From: Stromatinia cepivora
Taxonomy: Eukaryota; Ascomycota; Leotiomycetes; Helotiales; Sclerotiniaceae
Length of the DNA stretch: 64,000 nucleotides
Assembly (NCBI GenBank): GCA_014898415.1
Contig: RCTD01000018.1
Location: 811,001 to 875,000 of the forward strand
Reading direction: 5' to 3'
Shown: piece by piece, positions 47,803 through 61,577 of the stretch
How positions within the stretch are numbered: position 1 is the first letter of the stretch
How the letters are laid out: the number at the start of each line of letters is the position of its first letter
Notes under the pieces: model-generated
What the model was told of the DNA's origin: nothing
Database searches by the model: none
What the model saw: only the letters and a program-made list of their open reading frames with translations
Program-made: the position numbers and the translations under genes

Positions 47803-50189
47803 AATTATAAAGTCTAAAAAGTTCTAAAACAATTATAATTATGAAAAAAGCAACTATACAATCAAAACTCTTTATTATTTAAAATCGATATAAATTATAA
47901 TCATTATCATATATTATTACATATCGATATCATATCGAATATCATCAAAACTATTATTGAATATCGATATAATATCAAATATTATATATAATATCGAAGT
48001 TATCTTTCTTTATCAAATATCTTATTTAATATACATCAATTATCTATTATATATTCTATATATATATATATTATATTCGAAACCATTTATTCAAATCAAA
48101 AAGTATTTATTCGAAAGAACTTTAATTACTTCGAAACAATTTATTATTATTCGTTAATTATAAATTGTAAATCGAATATCAATTATTATCAGAATTATTC
48201 AATTTAAACTTTACTTTACAATTCGACAAATCAAAATATAGATTTCGTATATTTTACGAATTCCCAAATAACGAATTAGAAATCATATAAAATATTCAAT
48301 TGAAAACTAAAATAAATATAAATATTAATTGAATCGAAACTGAATTTCGATATATCAATTAATTTAAAAATATCAATAAAAATATAATAAATTATTTAAA
48401 TTTTATTCAAATTAAATATATATAAAATTTCGAATCGAACAAAATAAACGAAAACTAATATCTTTGAAATTCGAAATCAAAATCAATAAATCGAAAATAA
48501 AGAATTTTAATATTCAAAAGAAAATAAAAGATATTGAATGAATTATATATATATCTTTTATAACATTTACAAATCTATATTTTTTTTCGATTATAAAAAG
48601 AATATATTTTATACTAAAAATCACTAATAAAACAATTTTCTGAACTTTATTTTGAATTTATATTAAAGTTCTTTATAAAAAGAAGAATCGAATATAAATA
48701 TATTTATCAAAAAAACAAAATAATATTATACCAAATTGAAATTATAATATATAAACTCTAAAACTCTAGCGAAACTAATTATATTAAAAGTAATTATATC
48801 GAAATCATTGAAAATTCTATTTTATTCTTGGTATTAATTATATATTTTTTTTATATTGAATTATATTTTATAAATATAAAAATAAAAAAAATCATTAAAA
48901 GAATTAAAATAATATTCAACAACACATTCAAAAATATCGAATTGAATTATTATAATTAATTCATTCAAACAATTCAAAATATAATAAATCAAAATCAAAA
49001 TCAAAACGAAGATTTCTTAATAATATTCGATTCGAACCAATATATTTCAAATCATTAAATAGAACCTATATTATCAAATATATTCGAATCCAAACTCATT
49101 GAAGATTATATTCTAATTCAAAATTCATCAAAAGAAATTCAACAAATCAATAATGCTAATTTTATATTGAAACTATATATTTATAAAAAACTTAAATATA
49201 AATATATTCAATAAAAAAGTAAACTAATATTATACTAAACAAATACAATTCAATACAAAATCAGAAATTTAAACCAAAAAATTTCATCCAAAATCTTTCG
49301 AACAATTGAATATTATTTCGAAAACCTTACATCAATAATATATATATTCTATATAGAATTATATTATATTAGAAATTCAAATAATAATATAAATCGAATT
49401 ACTAACTATATTAAAACTATATTCAATTATATATTCAAATATATAAAACTTCAAAGTTATAAAAATTTTATATACAAAACTCATAATATATTAAATCAAT
49501 ATTGAATCAAAACCTTCGGTATTCTATTCGATTATTCGGAAAATACTACAAATATATTTAATTAAAATAAAACAAGTTAATATTCTCTGATATAGAATAA
49601 TAATTTATTCTATTCTAATAATTTAATAATGAAATCAAATTATTATTATAAAAATGAATCATCTAATTTATATCCCTAAAATTAAACTTAATTGAATAAA
49701 TAAAATCAAATCCCTAAAAATTATATTTGAACAATTTTGTTATTTATAAAGAATAATATAGTAATATATCTTATATAAAAATACCTTAATTTGTTTAAAT
49801 TCAATATATATATATAATATATTTGAAACTTAAATTAAAAAATAATTGATTTATTAATATATTATATAATAATAATAAATGTTATTATAAATAAATAAAA
49901 ATTAAGAAATAAAATTCAAAGGATTTATTTTAAATAGATATTCTAAATATATAGAATAATTCAATAAAGCAAAATTATATTTAGAAGTGAATAGTTTTAT
50001 ACTTTATATTGATAATTCTAAAATAGGATCTGAAAAATAATTTTATTTTAAATCAAATAATATAGATCCTTTTATTAATAATAATCTTCATTTTAAATAT
50101 AATAAAAAAGAAAAGAAATTTCATAAAAATATTAAAAGAATATTAATTTTTTTTAAATTTATTATAAATATTGATTTAATTGAAAGGTT
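47803..50189. other. AT-rich leader between Copia 5' LTR and gag; nothing readable
   Basis: About 2.4 kb of very AT-rich DNA with stops in all frames. A Copia leader is normally much shorter, so another decayed insertion may be hidden here, but no boundary or motif could be seen. Confidence 0.45.
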
Positions 50190-50890
50190 TAAAGAGATTA
50201 ATAAATTTGAAAATCTTTAAAATTCTATTAATAAAATATATAACAAATCTTCATTAGATTTAATAGATCGATATATTAATAAATTAATAGAATCAAATTA
50301 TTCAAATTTTAATAATATTGATGAATATATAAATAATATTATATTATCATATATATATTTAAAAGATCTAAAATATGAAATTCAAAAGTCTATTATAGTT
50401 TGGATAATTTTTAATAGTTTAAATAATTTTTTTAATTTTTTTAAATCAAGAATTAATAATTAATATAGATATTGATATAAACAAATTAATATCTGAATTA
50501 ATATCTAAAGAATTGGGAATAGGGAATTCGGTGGGGGTAGGTAGGATTGTTAGACTATTAAGTACTGTTCCGAGTTATGTATATTGTAGTAAAAAGAACT
50601 ATCCAGAAAGCAAATACTCTAAAAAACACTTTGAATTTTATAATAAGGATTATAATAAAAATAAAAATAAAAATAATTCAAAAATGAATACAAATCAAAT
50701 TTATAATAAAAAGGATAAAAATTGTATTAATAAAATGAATAAAGAGTTAAATAATCTTAGAAAAATCAATAAGAAATTCAAAAAATTCTTTAAATTTAAA
50801 TATAAAAAAGATAATAAAAAGGATAATAATAAAAAGAATTATAAAAATATAAACTTTAAAAAGAACTCTAATATGGAATATATAAATTAA
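50190..50890 (+). pseudogene. Copia gag pseudogene with damaged zinc knuckle
   Basis: The plus-strand reading KSSLDLIDRYINKLIESNYS, LKDLKYEIQKSIIVWIIFN and FKSRINN is typical Copia Gag. A CCHC knuckle falls at 50576-50617 (YVYCSKKNYPESKY). One cysteine remains; the other two cysteine positions and the histidine are tyrosine, as RIP would produce. A GC-richer patch of about 60 bp (50512-50575) directly precedes it. Downstream is Lys/Asn-rich. Confidence 0.75.
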
Positions 50891-50989
50891 TTATTAATTA
50901 ATTATTCCAAAAAAGATAACCCTGAATTCGATATAAATATAATAACTTTATCAATAAATTAAACAAATAAATCTAAAAACAATATAATT

Positions 50990-52748
<1,759 letters not shown>

Positions 52749-52859
52749 CAAAATAAACTATAAATAAAAACTCTAGAATATAAAATAAAAATACTTGAAA
52801 ATAATAAAACTTAGGATATTATTAATATTAAAAATATTGAAAATATTAAAATATTATTA

Positions 52860-54480
52860 ATAAAATGAATATATAAAATAAAATATTTATTAAATAATAA
52901 TATCGAATTTAAAGTTAGATTTGTAATTAAAAGATTCGAATAATTATATCGATTAGATTATTTAGATATATTTATTAGTATAATAAAGCAAATGATTTGG
53001 AAATTAATATTTGTTTTAATTGTAAATAAAGGATGGTATATATATGAAATAATATTGATAAAGATCTATATATAAAACCTTTTAAAGTTTATAATAAAAA
53101 TTGTGACGCACAAGAGCCGTAGTAGAGCTGAATAAACAGGGTCAATTATGTTCCTTAGAATCTACAACTGAAGAACTATGGCTCGTAAGGAGCGACTAGA
53201 TATATATACACAAATACCCATTCGTGAGCTGCGGGGCTGTGCGCATGCGTTATTAGGGTCACCATTTTACCATACTAAATCGTATGATTCGTAACGCATG
53301 TGCACGGACGATCAGCTCATTAATTGACATGGGAGATAAGGGGCATCACGTGATTAGCCTCCTGTGGTTCACGATTCGTGACAAAAATAATAATAATAAA
53401 AATATTATTATATTAAAATTAAATAAAGTTTCATATAGTTTTAAACAATTAGCTAAAATATGGTATAATATTTTAAAGAATATTTTAAACAAATTAAATT
53501 TTATTAAATTAATTATAGATGAATATATATTTTATAATAAAATTTCTGATTTAATATTAAATATATTTATTGATGATATAGTTATTATAGGTTTTATAAA
53601 AGATCTAATAAAAGATTTTATTAAAAATCTTAAAAATTATTTAGATCTGAAAGATTTAGATTCTATAAAAGATTATTTAGATATTCAAATTGAAAGAAAA
53701 AATGATTCTCTTGAATTATTATAAAAAGAATATATAAATAAATATCTAAAAGATTTAAATTTGGAAAATTGTAATACAATTACTACTTCTATGAAACTCA
53801 AAAATAATCTGAATATAAATCTAGAAAAAGCAGATATAAATAATATTAAATAGACTCAAGAAATTATTAGAAAAATATTATATTTAGTTTTAGAAATTAA
53901 ATAGAATATTATTTTTGCAATATTAATATTAATTAGATTTATATTTAATTCTAGTAAAAATCATTTAATTGAAATAAAAAGAATATTTAGATATTGAAAA
54001 TTATTTATAAAAAAGATAATAATAATTTTATAAAAGAATATAGTAATATAGATTACATAAAAGATAAAAAATCAATTAGATCAATTAATAGTTATATATT
54101 TATATATAAAAATGAATCAATTAATTGAAGAACTAAATTGCAATTAATAATAGTTTAAAATATAATTGAATCTGAATTAATTTCTATTAATTTAATTGTT
54201 AAAGAAGTTATATATCTTCAAAAAATATTGAAAGAATTAGATCAATATAATTAAAGTATATTTCTATTATATATTGATAATAAAACTATTATATTAATAT
54301 TAGAAAATCTTATATATTATAATAGAAGTAAATATATTGATATTAAATATTATTTAATTAAAGATTTAATAAATAAAGGTCTAATTGAATTAATATAAAT
54401 ATCAATTGATAAATAATTAATAAATGATTTTACAAAATTATTAAAAAGAATTAAATTATTAAGATTTATTAAAATAATTG
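52860..54480 (+). pseudogene. Copia reverse transcriptase / RNase H pseudogene, interrupted by a solo LTR
   Basis: RT begins IKYLLNNNIEFKVRFVIKRF (about 52880) and YLDIFISIIKQMIWKLIF. It is broken at 53102-53383 by an inserted LTR and resumes with LKLNKVSYSFKQLAKIWYN. The catalytic box reads NIFIDDIVIIG (about 53563), keeping both aspartates. RNase H is seen as SELISINLIVKEVIYLQKIL-like and YNRSKYIDIKYYLIKDLINK (about 54320). Stops are frequent, so it is non-functional. Confidence 0.85.
53102..53383 (-). repeat. Solo Gypsy LTR inserted in Copia RT
   Basis: 282 bp from TGTGACGCAC to TTCGTGACA on the plus strand. The reverse complement matches the Gypsy 3' LTR at 5800-6081 over its full length. 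AAAAT flanks it on both sides (53097-53101 and 53384-53388), a perfect target duplication. It is far richer in GC than the surrounding Copia DNA and retains most CpA/TpG sites lost in the other copy. A solo LTR normally arises by recombination between the two LTRs of a full element. Confidence 0.93.
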
Positions 54481-54875
54481 AAAATATGAATTAATCTTTC
54501 AAATGAATATTAATAGTTTTCGTAAATTTGAATTATATATAAAAATGATCAGATTTCATCATTTTAGTATAAGATTTTAATCATTCTAAGATTATATATA
54601 TATATAATTGAAATTTATAATAATAAATAAATGAATATTAATAATTTTCGTGAATTTGGGCTATATACAGGAATGATTAGATTTCATTAACTTAAGTTTA
54701 CGATAATAAGTATATTGGATTATAATGAATTATAAATAATTCAAAATGATTTATTATCATTATATATATTAATAATGACTTAAAATGATATAAGAAATAT
54801 ATAGATCTATTTTTATATAATTTAAAAAGCAAAAATACTTGTAATCATAAGGTATTTATTATAAAGAATTATTAT

Positions 54876-55786
54876 TATTATTGAATAATAAATAACTCTT
54901 ATTAATCATTTTACAATATAAAGATCTATATATATATATATTCATATATATATAGAATATACTCATTCTGAATAATAAAAATAATATAATCAATATAATC
55001 AATTAGGCCAATTAGATCAAATTGATCAATTTAATCTAATTGATCAAATTAATCAAATTAATCAAATTAATCAAATTAATCAAATTAATCAAATTAATCA
55101 AATTGTTGGGATAACTGTATACGGGAAAGTGAAGCTTATCAACGAACGTAGAATACTCTTGATAGTTAATACGTTTTGATTTGCCTAAAGAGCTAGAATC
55201 TATGGAGGGTGAAGAACTATATAATGGTGCATGCCGAGGCACTAGTGGGCACGTGATCCTTACCATCCTTACCATCCTTACCATGCACGTGATTCATATT
55301 CCGACTCAAATTAATCAAATAGATTTAATCGATCTATATATATATATTATATTCATTTTGAATGATAAAATCAATACGATAAACAAGATCAATTAAGTTA
55401 TTTTGATCTAATCAATCAAATCGATTTAATCATTCAATATACAAATACAAATTCGAATAAAGAAATCTAAATCAATCAAATATTAGGATTATTCGAAATA
55501 AAGAATCTTTATTATATTAATTAAGATAATTGAAATGATGAATTTTTATTCAAATCGATGAATAAGAATAAAGTATTGATATATAAAAGAATTCGGAAAA
55601 GGTATATAGGAAGATTATACTTTTAATATTGAAGATTAAGAATCTGTACTTTAATATTATATATAATATTATTATACTATTCAATTTTTACTATTATAAT
55701 TTGATATTTGTTTATTCCATTATAGTCTCTGAGCTACTATTTTCTAATTATAAGGTTTTTCATCTTCAAATACGTAATCTTCAATA
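54876..55786 (+). repeat. Copia 3' LTR, carrying an insertion
   Basis: 911 bp, homologous to 47060-47802. Its start TATTATTGAATAATAAATAA differs from the 5' copy by a RIP-type change at the terminal TG. An extra segment of about 203 bp (55104-55306) accounts for most of the added length. Confidence 0.82.
55104..55306. repeat. GC-richer insertion inside the Copia 3' LTR, perhaps another solo LTR
   Basis: The segment begins TGTTGGGATAACTG, is absent from the 5' LTR and is bounded by TCAAATT on both sides, consistent with a target duplication in repetitive sequence. It contains three tandem copies of ATCCTTACC and two CACGTGAT/CACGTGATT words. The start is LTR-like (TGTTGG), but the end is not a clean CA, so identity is uncertain. 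Confidence 0.6.
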
Positions 55787-55791
55787 ATTAT

Positions 55792-58700
55792 AATATTATT
55801 AATCAAAATCTCTATTTATAAAACAAGTACGATTATTTTTTTAATATATTTTATAAAGTAATTAAGTTTATATAGTATACAATAGTAGATATTAATTAAT
55901 CATTATAATTCTATACTCTATATAGTATAAAATATTAGAAGTTTTTTTGATGTTTAAAGAAAATCGAAATTATATATTATTATTAGAATTAAAAATAAAA
56001 GTTCTATTATAATTCGAAGACTTTATTCAAAAGTCACACAACATTCAGATGATACCCCCACTAAATCACAAAAATACCTCACAAAATTATGACGACTAAT
56101 TAAAGGTGCCTACTACTTCTCGATGGGTGGTGGTGATTTGTGGATGGATTGAGTGGATCGAGAAGAAGAGAGCAGATTTAGCCAGCAATTATCTGTTAAA
56201 CCTCAGTTGGGCGTACAATACCACAAATGACTATGGAAGTGTAATAAAAGCCCCGCTGGTTCGTTCTCGCCGTATCACACACGATCTCTATCCTCCGCCA
56301 CTTGAAGTCACAAATCGATAACTATTGCGTCAATAGTCTGCAGGTGCACGACATTGGGCATGTTTAACGTTCTACAAAATGTCCCCATAGAGCACAACAT
56401 TTGCCGGGCCATGAGACTGATGCACAGCACCAGTAATGGCAATTCACGTCTTGTTTTGATAATCATTGCTTGAAGGCAAAACGATATGGTACTACTGAAG
56501 GTCTTTTCTGGCGATAATATGTTTCTTGTTTGTCTAGTCTCTCCTGAGGAGTGTGTCTCACCTGGTACAATGCAGTGCAGATTGGTTTCTCTTGGCGAAC
56601 GTTCTAATATATTGCAGATGCATCAACTTTGACCAGTAGACTGACCCAAAAACTAGTGCGGTAGTATCAGAATGATGCTGTATTTGACGCCCACTGGCCT
56701 GGGAACTGGTAGCGCCAATGGGTACTTGCTATGTCTATGTATGCAAATGTAGTATAGTGCGAGTGGATATATTTAGGAGGATCCTCTGTCTAAGAAAGAT
56801 CGTCTTCGGCGGAATGTCCAGCTCTCTACAACCCATATCTTCAGCAACATTTATTGAATTCCATGGTTATTTCCTGCTCTATGGGGCATGAGGCATTTCT
56901 TACCTTTTCTGTCACTTATCACATTATTAGGTACGGTCACGAGCATGATATATCGGCAAAAGCCGTTTCACACAAGGCGAGGCAAATTCTTTTATGCTAC
57001 GCATGAAACGAAAGGTTCACTGTAGTATTAATTGGGCATCAACTTATAGCAAGGCGAACACATCATCTGTGCGAACAAGATAGTGGATGTCAATCGTATG
57101 GACCCGGCCTATGCTGTGATGCCGTTGGCTCACTGCTTTCTATTGAATTGGGAATAATGTGCATTTTTAGTACAGCACATTGAACTCTGGTGATTTGAAG
57201 CTCTTTATCACTACTAGCAGTTTATCTAATAGGCTTGGGTCTCAAAACTCGAAATTCGATCCATTCTTAAGCATGGTTGACCCTCCAATGGATTCACAAT
57301 TTCAAACAAATCCAATATGTCGAGGGCCAGGACTGTTCTTAACCAGAGAATCTCTAGCCCGAATTGTTGGAATTCCAAGGAGGGTGAAGCCTAAATTTCA
57401 AATTTCGTAGCCGCTCATGCGGACCAATGCATTTCCTTTCTTCGGACCAGCCTCTTTTCCGTCTCATCTCCGTCTCACAATGTCTGCTCGCTCCCACCAG
57501 CTATTCGCACAAAGCCCCGGGATGAGATTTCGTGCAGTGGGTCCCGGAAAATGCTTGGATGAGTCATGTTGCCATCACATTTCCCAACCACGTCGGCCGC
57601 AGCCTCCACTTACAATTCGGTATGAGACTCATAGATTAACCAAGAAAGTAACACCGAGGGCAGTTTGATGATCACGGGGCATCCAAGGAATGTGGCCTCC
57701 GTATAGTCCTTGAATTCTTACACCGTCTACACGCAAAGTATGCTGTTGCCTACCACTGCCAACTTCATTGTCATTCCCTGCCAGCTGTAACGAGCGCCTC
57801 AACCACTGTCAGCATATCAAAGCGACAGTATCGCAAAGGCGAACGCGCTAAATGAGTTACAGCAAGCCCTGAAGGAGCGATGGTTGCGCTATTGATTCTT
57901 CACCGAGTCTAGTAAGTCGATGGATTGGATGAGGTACGTCGTACTGGGCAGATACGATCTCCGGTAGTACCCTAAGCACGTCGATATTGGATGGCAAAGT
58001 TAGTCATAGTTAATCTACTGGGCCACGATTATTCCGAAAGGTATTGACGATGACATGTTCAGCATTAAGTTTTCAGGGAGGCCCATGGTCATCCAAGCTT
58101 CAGTACTCGACAACAGACACTCCCGAGAACATGATTAGTTGACAGGACGAACGTTGGTAAAACAGGAAACTGCGTACTCGGTGCAGCTTAAGCACCTCCG
58201 CCGATGGTCATCGAGTAATCCAGATCCAGATAACTTGAGCTTGGCTCATCGGGTAGTGTATCAGTCATCATCACCATGACAAAGGAAGTGTGAGCAAGGC
58301 AAGAGCGATGAGTGAGGAAGCCTCAGATGTTATGATAATCACATACGTATTCGTAATCATTGAGTCGTAACATTGCACTTTGAAGGCGAATATTGATTGT
58401 GGTAATTTGCATTATATCGATCAAGCGCTGAAAAATGCTCATCCCGGCACATTTCAGGGGCGCACTTTCAGTGTGGCGGACCGCCACATGTTCCCAACCC
58501 AGCAGAACTATATCGCCACATGTGGAAAATGATGCTGCAAGTGGTGCATAGCGGGTTTGATTTCAATTGCCAATGTGTTTATAGATAGGATTCAAAATTT
58601 TTGATGCAGTCCAAGAAGATTCAGGAAGATCGGTTGCTAATTATAATCCCACAGCCTTCCAAAGTCAGGAGGTATGCACGATTCGCCAAGCGTACAGCCA

Positions 58701-61577
58701 CTCGGTTCTCAAACCAATGAGATGCCATTCATGGATGTATAAACCAATCGGATTTCTTTACCGTAAACACGATGATCTCAATTTTCGTTCCCGTTTGCTA
58801 AAATATTCTCTTTAAAATGTACAGAATTTTGCAGCGGGCATAGACGGAATATTTGATCCCACGAGCGGGCCACGAGCGGAAGTGAACGAAATAAAGGAAT
58901 TGTAATGCAATTCTAGTACGGCAGGATAGGATCACTCGCCTCTTCGCCTCCTTCGGGTTTCGCCGGACCGCTTAGGTCCGAGAGAACAGGAGATACTTTT
59001 CATACCACCATCATGATATCTTAGGAGAAAAATTGTCTTTCTGCCGTAAGGCAAACGCCGGACTTCTACTTTTGGGAGATATTGAAGAGAAAGCGAAACG
59101 AAAATAGGGGGCGCTTACAAACAGAATAGCAAGAAGCATACGCCCGTGACTGCTGACCCGATTCGCCTAGTCATGTGTCTAACGGGTGGGAGCATGACAT
59201 TAGCTTGGCTCTGATGGGTATGTGCAGAAGTCCGGTGCGCTCTATGGTCGATGTGCACAGATTTACATGCTAGAACCGCGTTTGTCACGATGGAAAACGC
59301 GGCACTATTTCCATTATCATGGAATGCGTGTTTGCACTCGCAAAATAAAACCTTATTACGCTTGTGCAAGTGGGTGGCTGGAAGTATGCAAATGCCAGGT
59401 TATTCGCGTCTCTCTGTACCCAGCCTCAATATCTTCGTCAACTGCTTATGAAGCTCGATAAATCTCGTGATTTGGTAACTTTTGCCTTCGACATGTATTG
59501 TGAATCACCGGTTCGTGTATCTAGATGCGATGACTGAGCCGCGCGCATGAATCGCGACGAGGGTCTTCAGTATATTTGTTTTTCTAAGATTCAGCTGATG
59601 CCCCTGAACCTTGAGATCGCCCGGAAAAGAAGCAATTCGGTGAACAATCATAAGAACGTAGGATTTGAGAACAAGGAAACTCCCCCAAAGCCTGTTGAAT
59701 AAGAAAATGTAGCATGACTGTTGACCTTAACTTCGGTGTGATATACCAGCCCCACAGACGTGATATTTGGAATGTGCGATACCGAGCTGCAAATCTATCT
59801 TGATGGATTTCCAGCGCAGAATGAGGCCTTCAAAAACTCAATCCTACGTGCGAAGCGGTGAAATCAAACCTGGATCAAACTTTGATCACTGTTTGTGTGG
59901 CGATCTGTGCTGCACTTGCTCACAGAGATACCCGCTTAGATTCGCATGAAAGGGAGGATTGAAGAAACAATTTTAAGGTTTCGGAGCTCCCTTTTTGTTA
60001 GGAATTAAGTCACCTGAAGGCTGGGATTTCAACGTGGGTAATATAGACACTAGGCAAGTATTCGGTAAAGACTCATTCCGATTGTGCCATCAATATGCCT
60101 AAATTCCTAAACGCCATGCTCCGTATGTGGACAGCGTCAAGAAATTAACCGTCTATCCCATGTATTTTTGAAAGTGCTTAATGCGTAGTCTTTAATGGAG
60201 GAATTGACGTTATTACGAATTCTTGTAACATGCACCGCCATTGAGGCGTTGTGGATTTTTTAATCCTCCTCGATGTGATGAGTCAACTCCTACATGTTAG
60301 CGGTAAGGAATGGGTTTGGATCCCAACGAGTTGGTTTTTGAAATTGAGATGAAATGAGATGTTTCTGATGCAGAGGTATGGCGGTTGGAAAGGGGAGTAG
60401 ACGAATAATGACCGGTAGCATCAGCAGATACTTAGAAAGCTGAGAGTCCAGCATTTTGCTTAGAATACGGCGCGAAAGCATGTGCAACAAGAGGCCGCCT
60501 GCATGTTGTCTTACACTCATGCTCACTTCGTAAACCAGTGAATAGATGTTGAGGAAGTGAATGTGAATGGCAAAATGTATCAAGGGAGAGGAGATTTGAT
60601 GATAAAGGAAGAAGGTGAGAATGTGAGTCCGCGGGCAGAGCCTTGAGATCTTATGTCAACTGGGAATTCTGAACTACACATAGATGGTTTGGAGAACATC
60701 TGCGGACGACTTATGAGAAGGGATGTATATCTAAGACTTAGGCTGAATGAATTCCAGTATGTGGAGGTTGGATGCTTGGGGGCGATCTAAAAGTATGAAC
60801 TCCTGCTTGCGTTCATATGCGGAGGTTGCAGATTGACTGTGTCTAGATACGGAATATACAGTTGATTTGATCAATATTACATAGATATAGGTGCGACCTC
60901 AACCCCTACTCAAAGACCAAAGCAAAGAATTGGATAAATTTTAGGGCAATGTATAAATGTTGTATTTTCATGTATATGAGTATGGTTACATAGGTAATTT
61001 CTTTATCCCCTAGAATGGCAACAATAACCATAATTATATCTTGAATAATGACAGAATATTCTTTTCGAAACTTCATTTTGATTCAATTATTTGATATTTG
61101 AAAATCCAACAAAAGGAATATAGAAAAGAATTGATATACGGAGTACGTTATTAATATTATTACAGAAATGTTATATATAAGCGATGGCGGCCATTTGTTG
61201 ACCAGGCTGTGATTAATTAATTTGCTCGGTGAATGTTTTGAGAATGGTGGGATTACACCGAACAAATCTATGGGGGGGTTTGCAAATGGTTCGCTTTTTT
61301 TGCCTTGAAATGCAGAGCCTCAAAAATGCATATAACACAATGTTGTTTCCCTCATCAAAAAGTCCTCAACATTTTAATGCCATTGATATATTTCAATTGA
61401 TTTTCGATTTTTCAATGAACTTTACTTACAATGGATTCGTTGTAGCCAATACAATCAATAAAAAAAACACATTTGTCAATCATAACCAGAAAATCCAGGC
61501 GCATGTACTACTCACCAGCCCACACTCTAACTCCGAATCCAGCCCGGTAAGTTAATGTTGAAGTCTTCCCCCGAATT
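55792..61577. other. 5.8-kb gene-poor region downstream of Copia
   Basis: The first 300 bp are AT-rich flank; the rest is normal composition. Frames such as 57180-57410 and 57417-57668 are short and motif-free. A small hairpin (CGGACC/GGTCCG, 58964-58980) is present. The last few hundred bases should hold the promoter of the EST1-like gene. Confidence 0.4.

Noticed and set aside
58964..58980. CGGACC/GGTCCG hairpin
   Set aside because: Only a 6-bp stem with 5-bp loop, no context of a terminator or RNA gene in a eukaryote.
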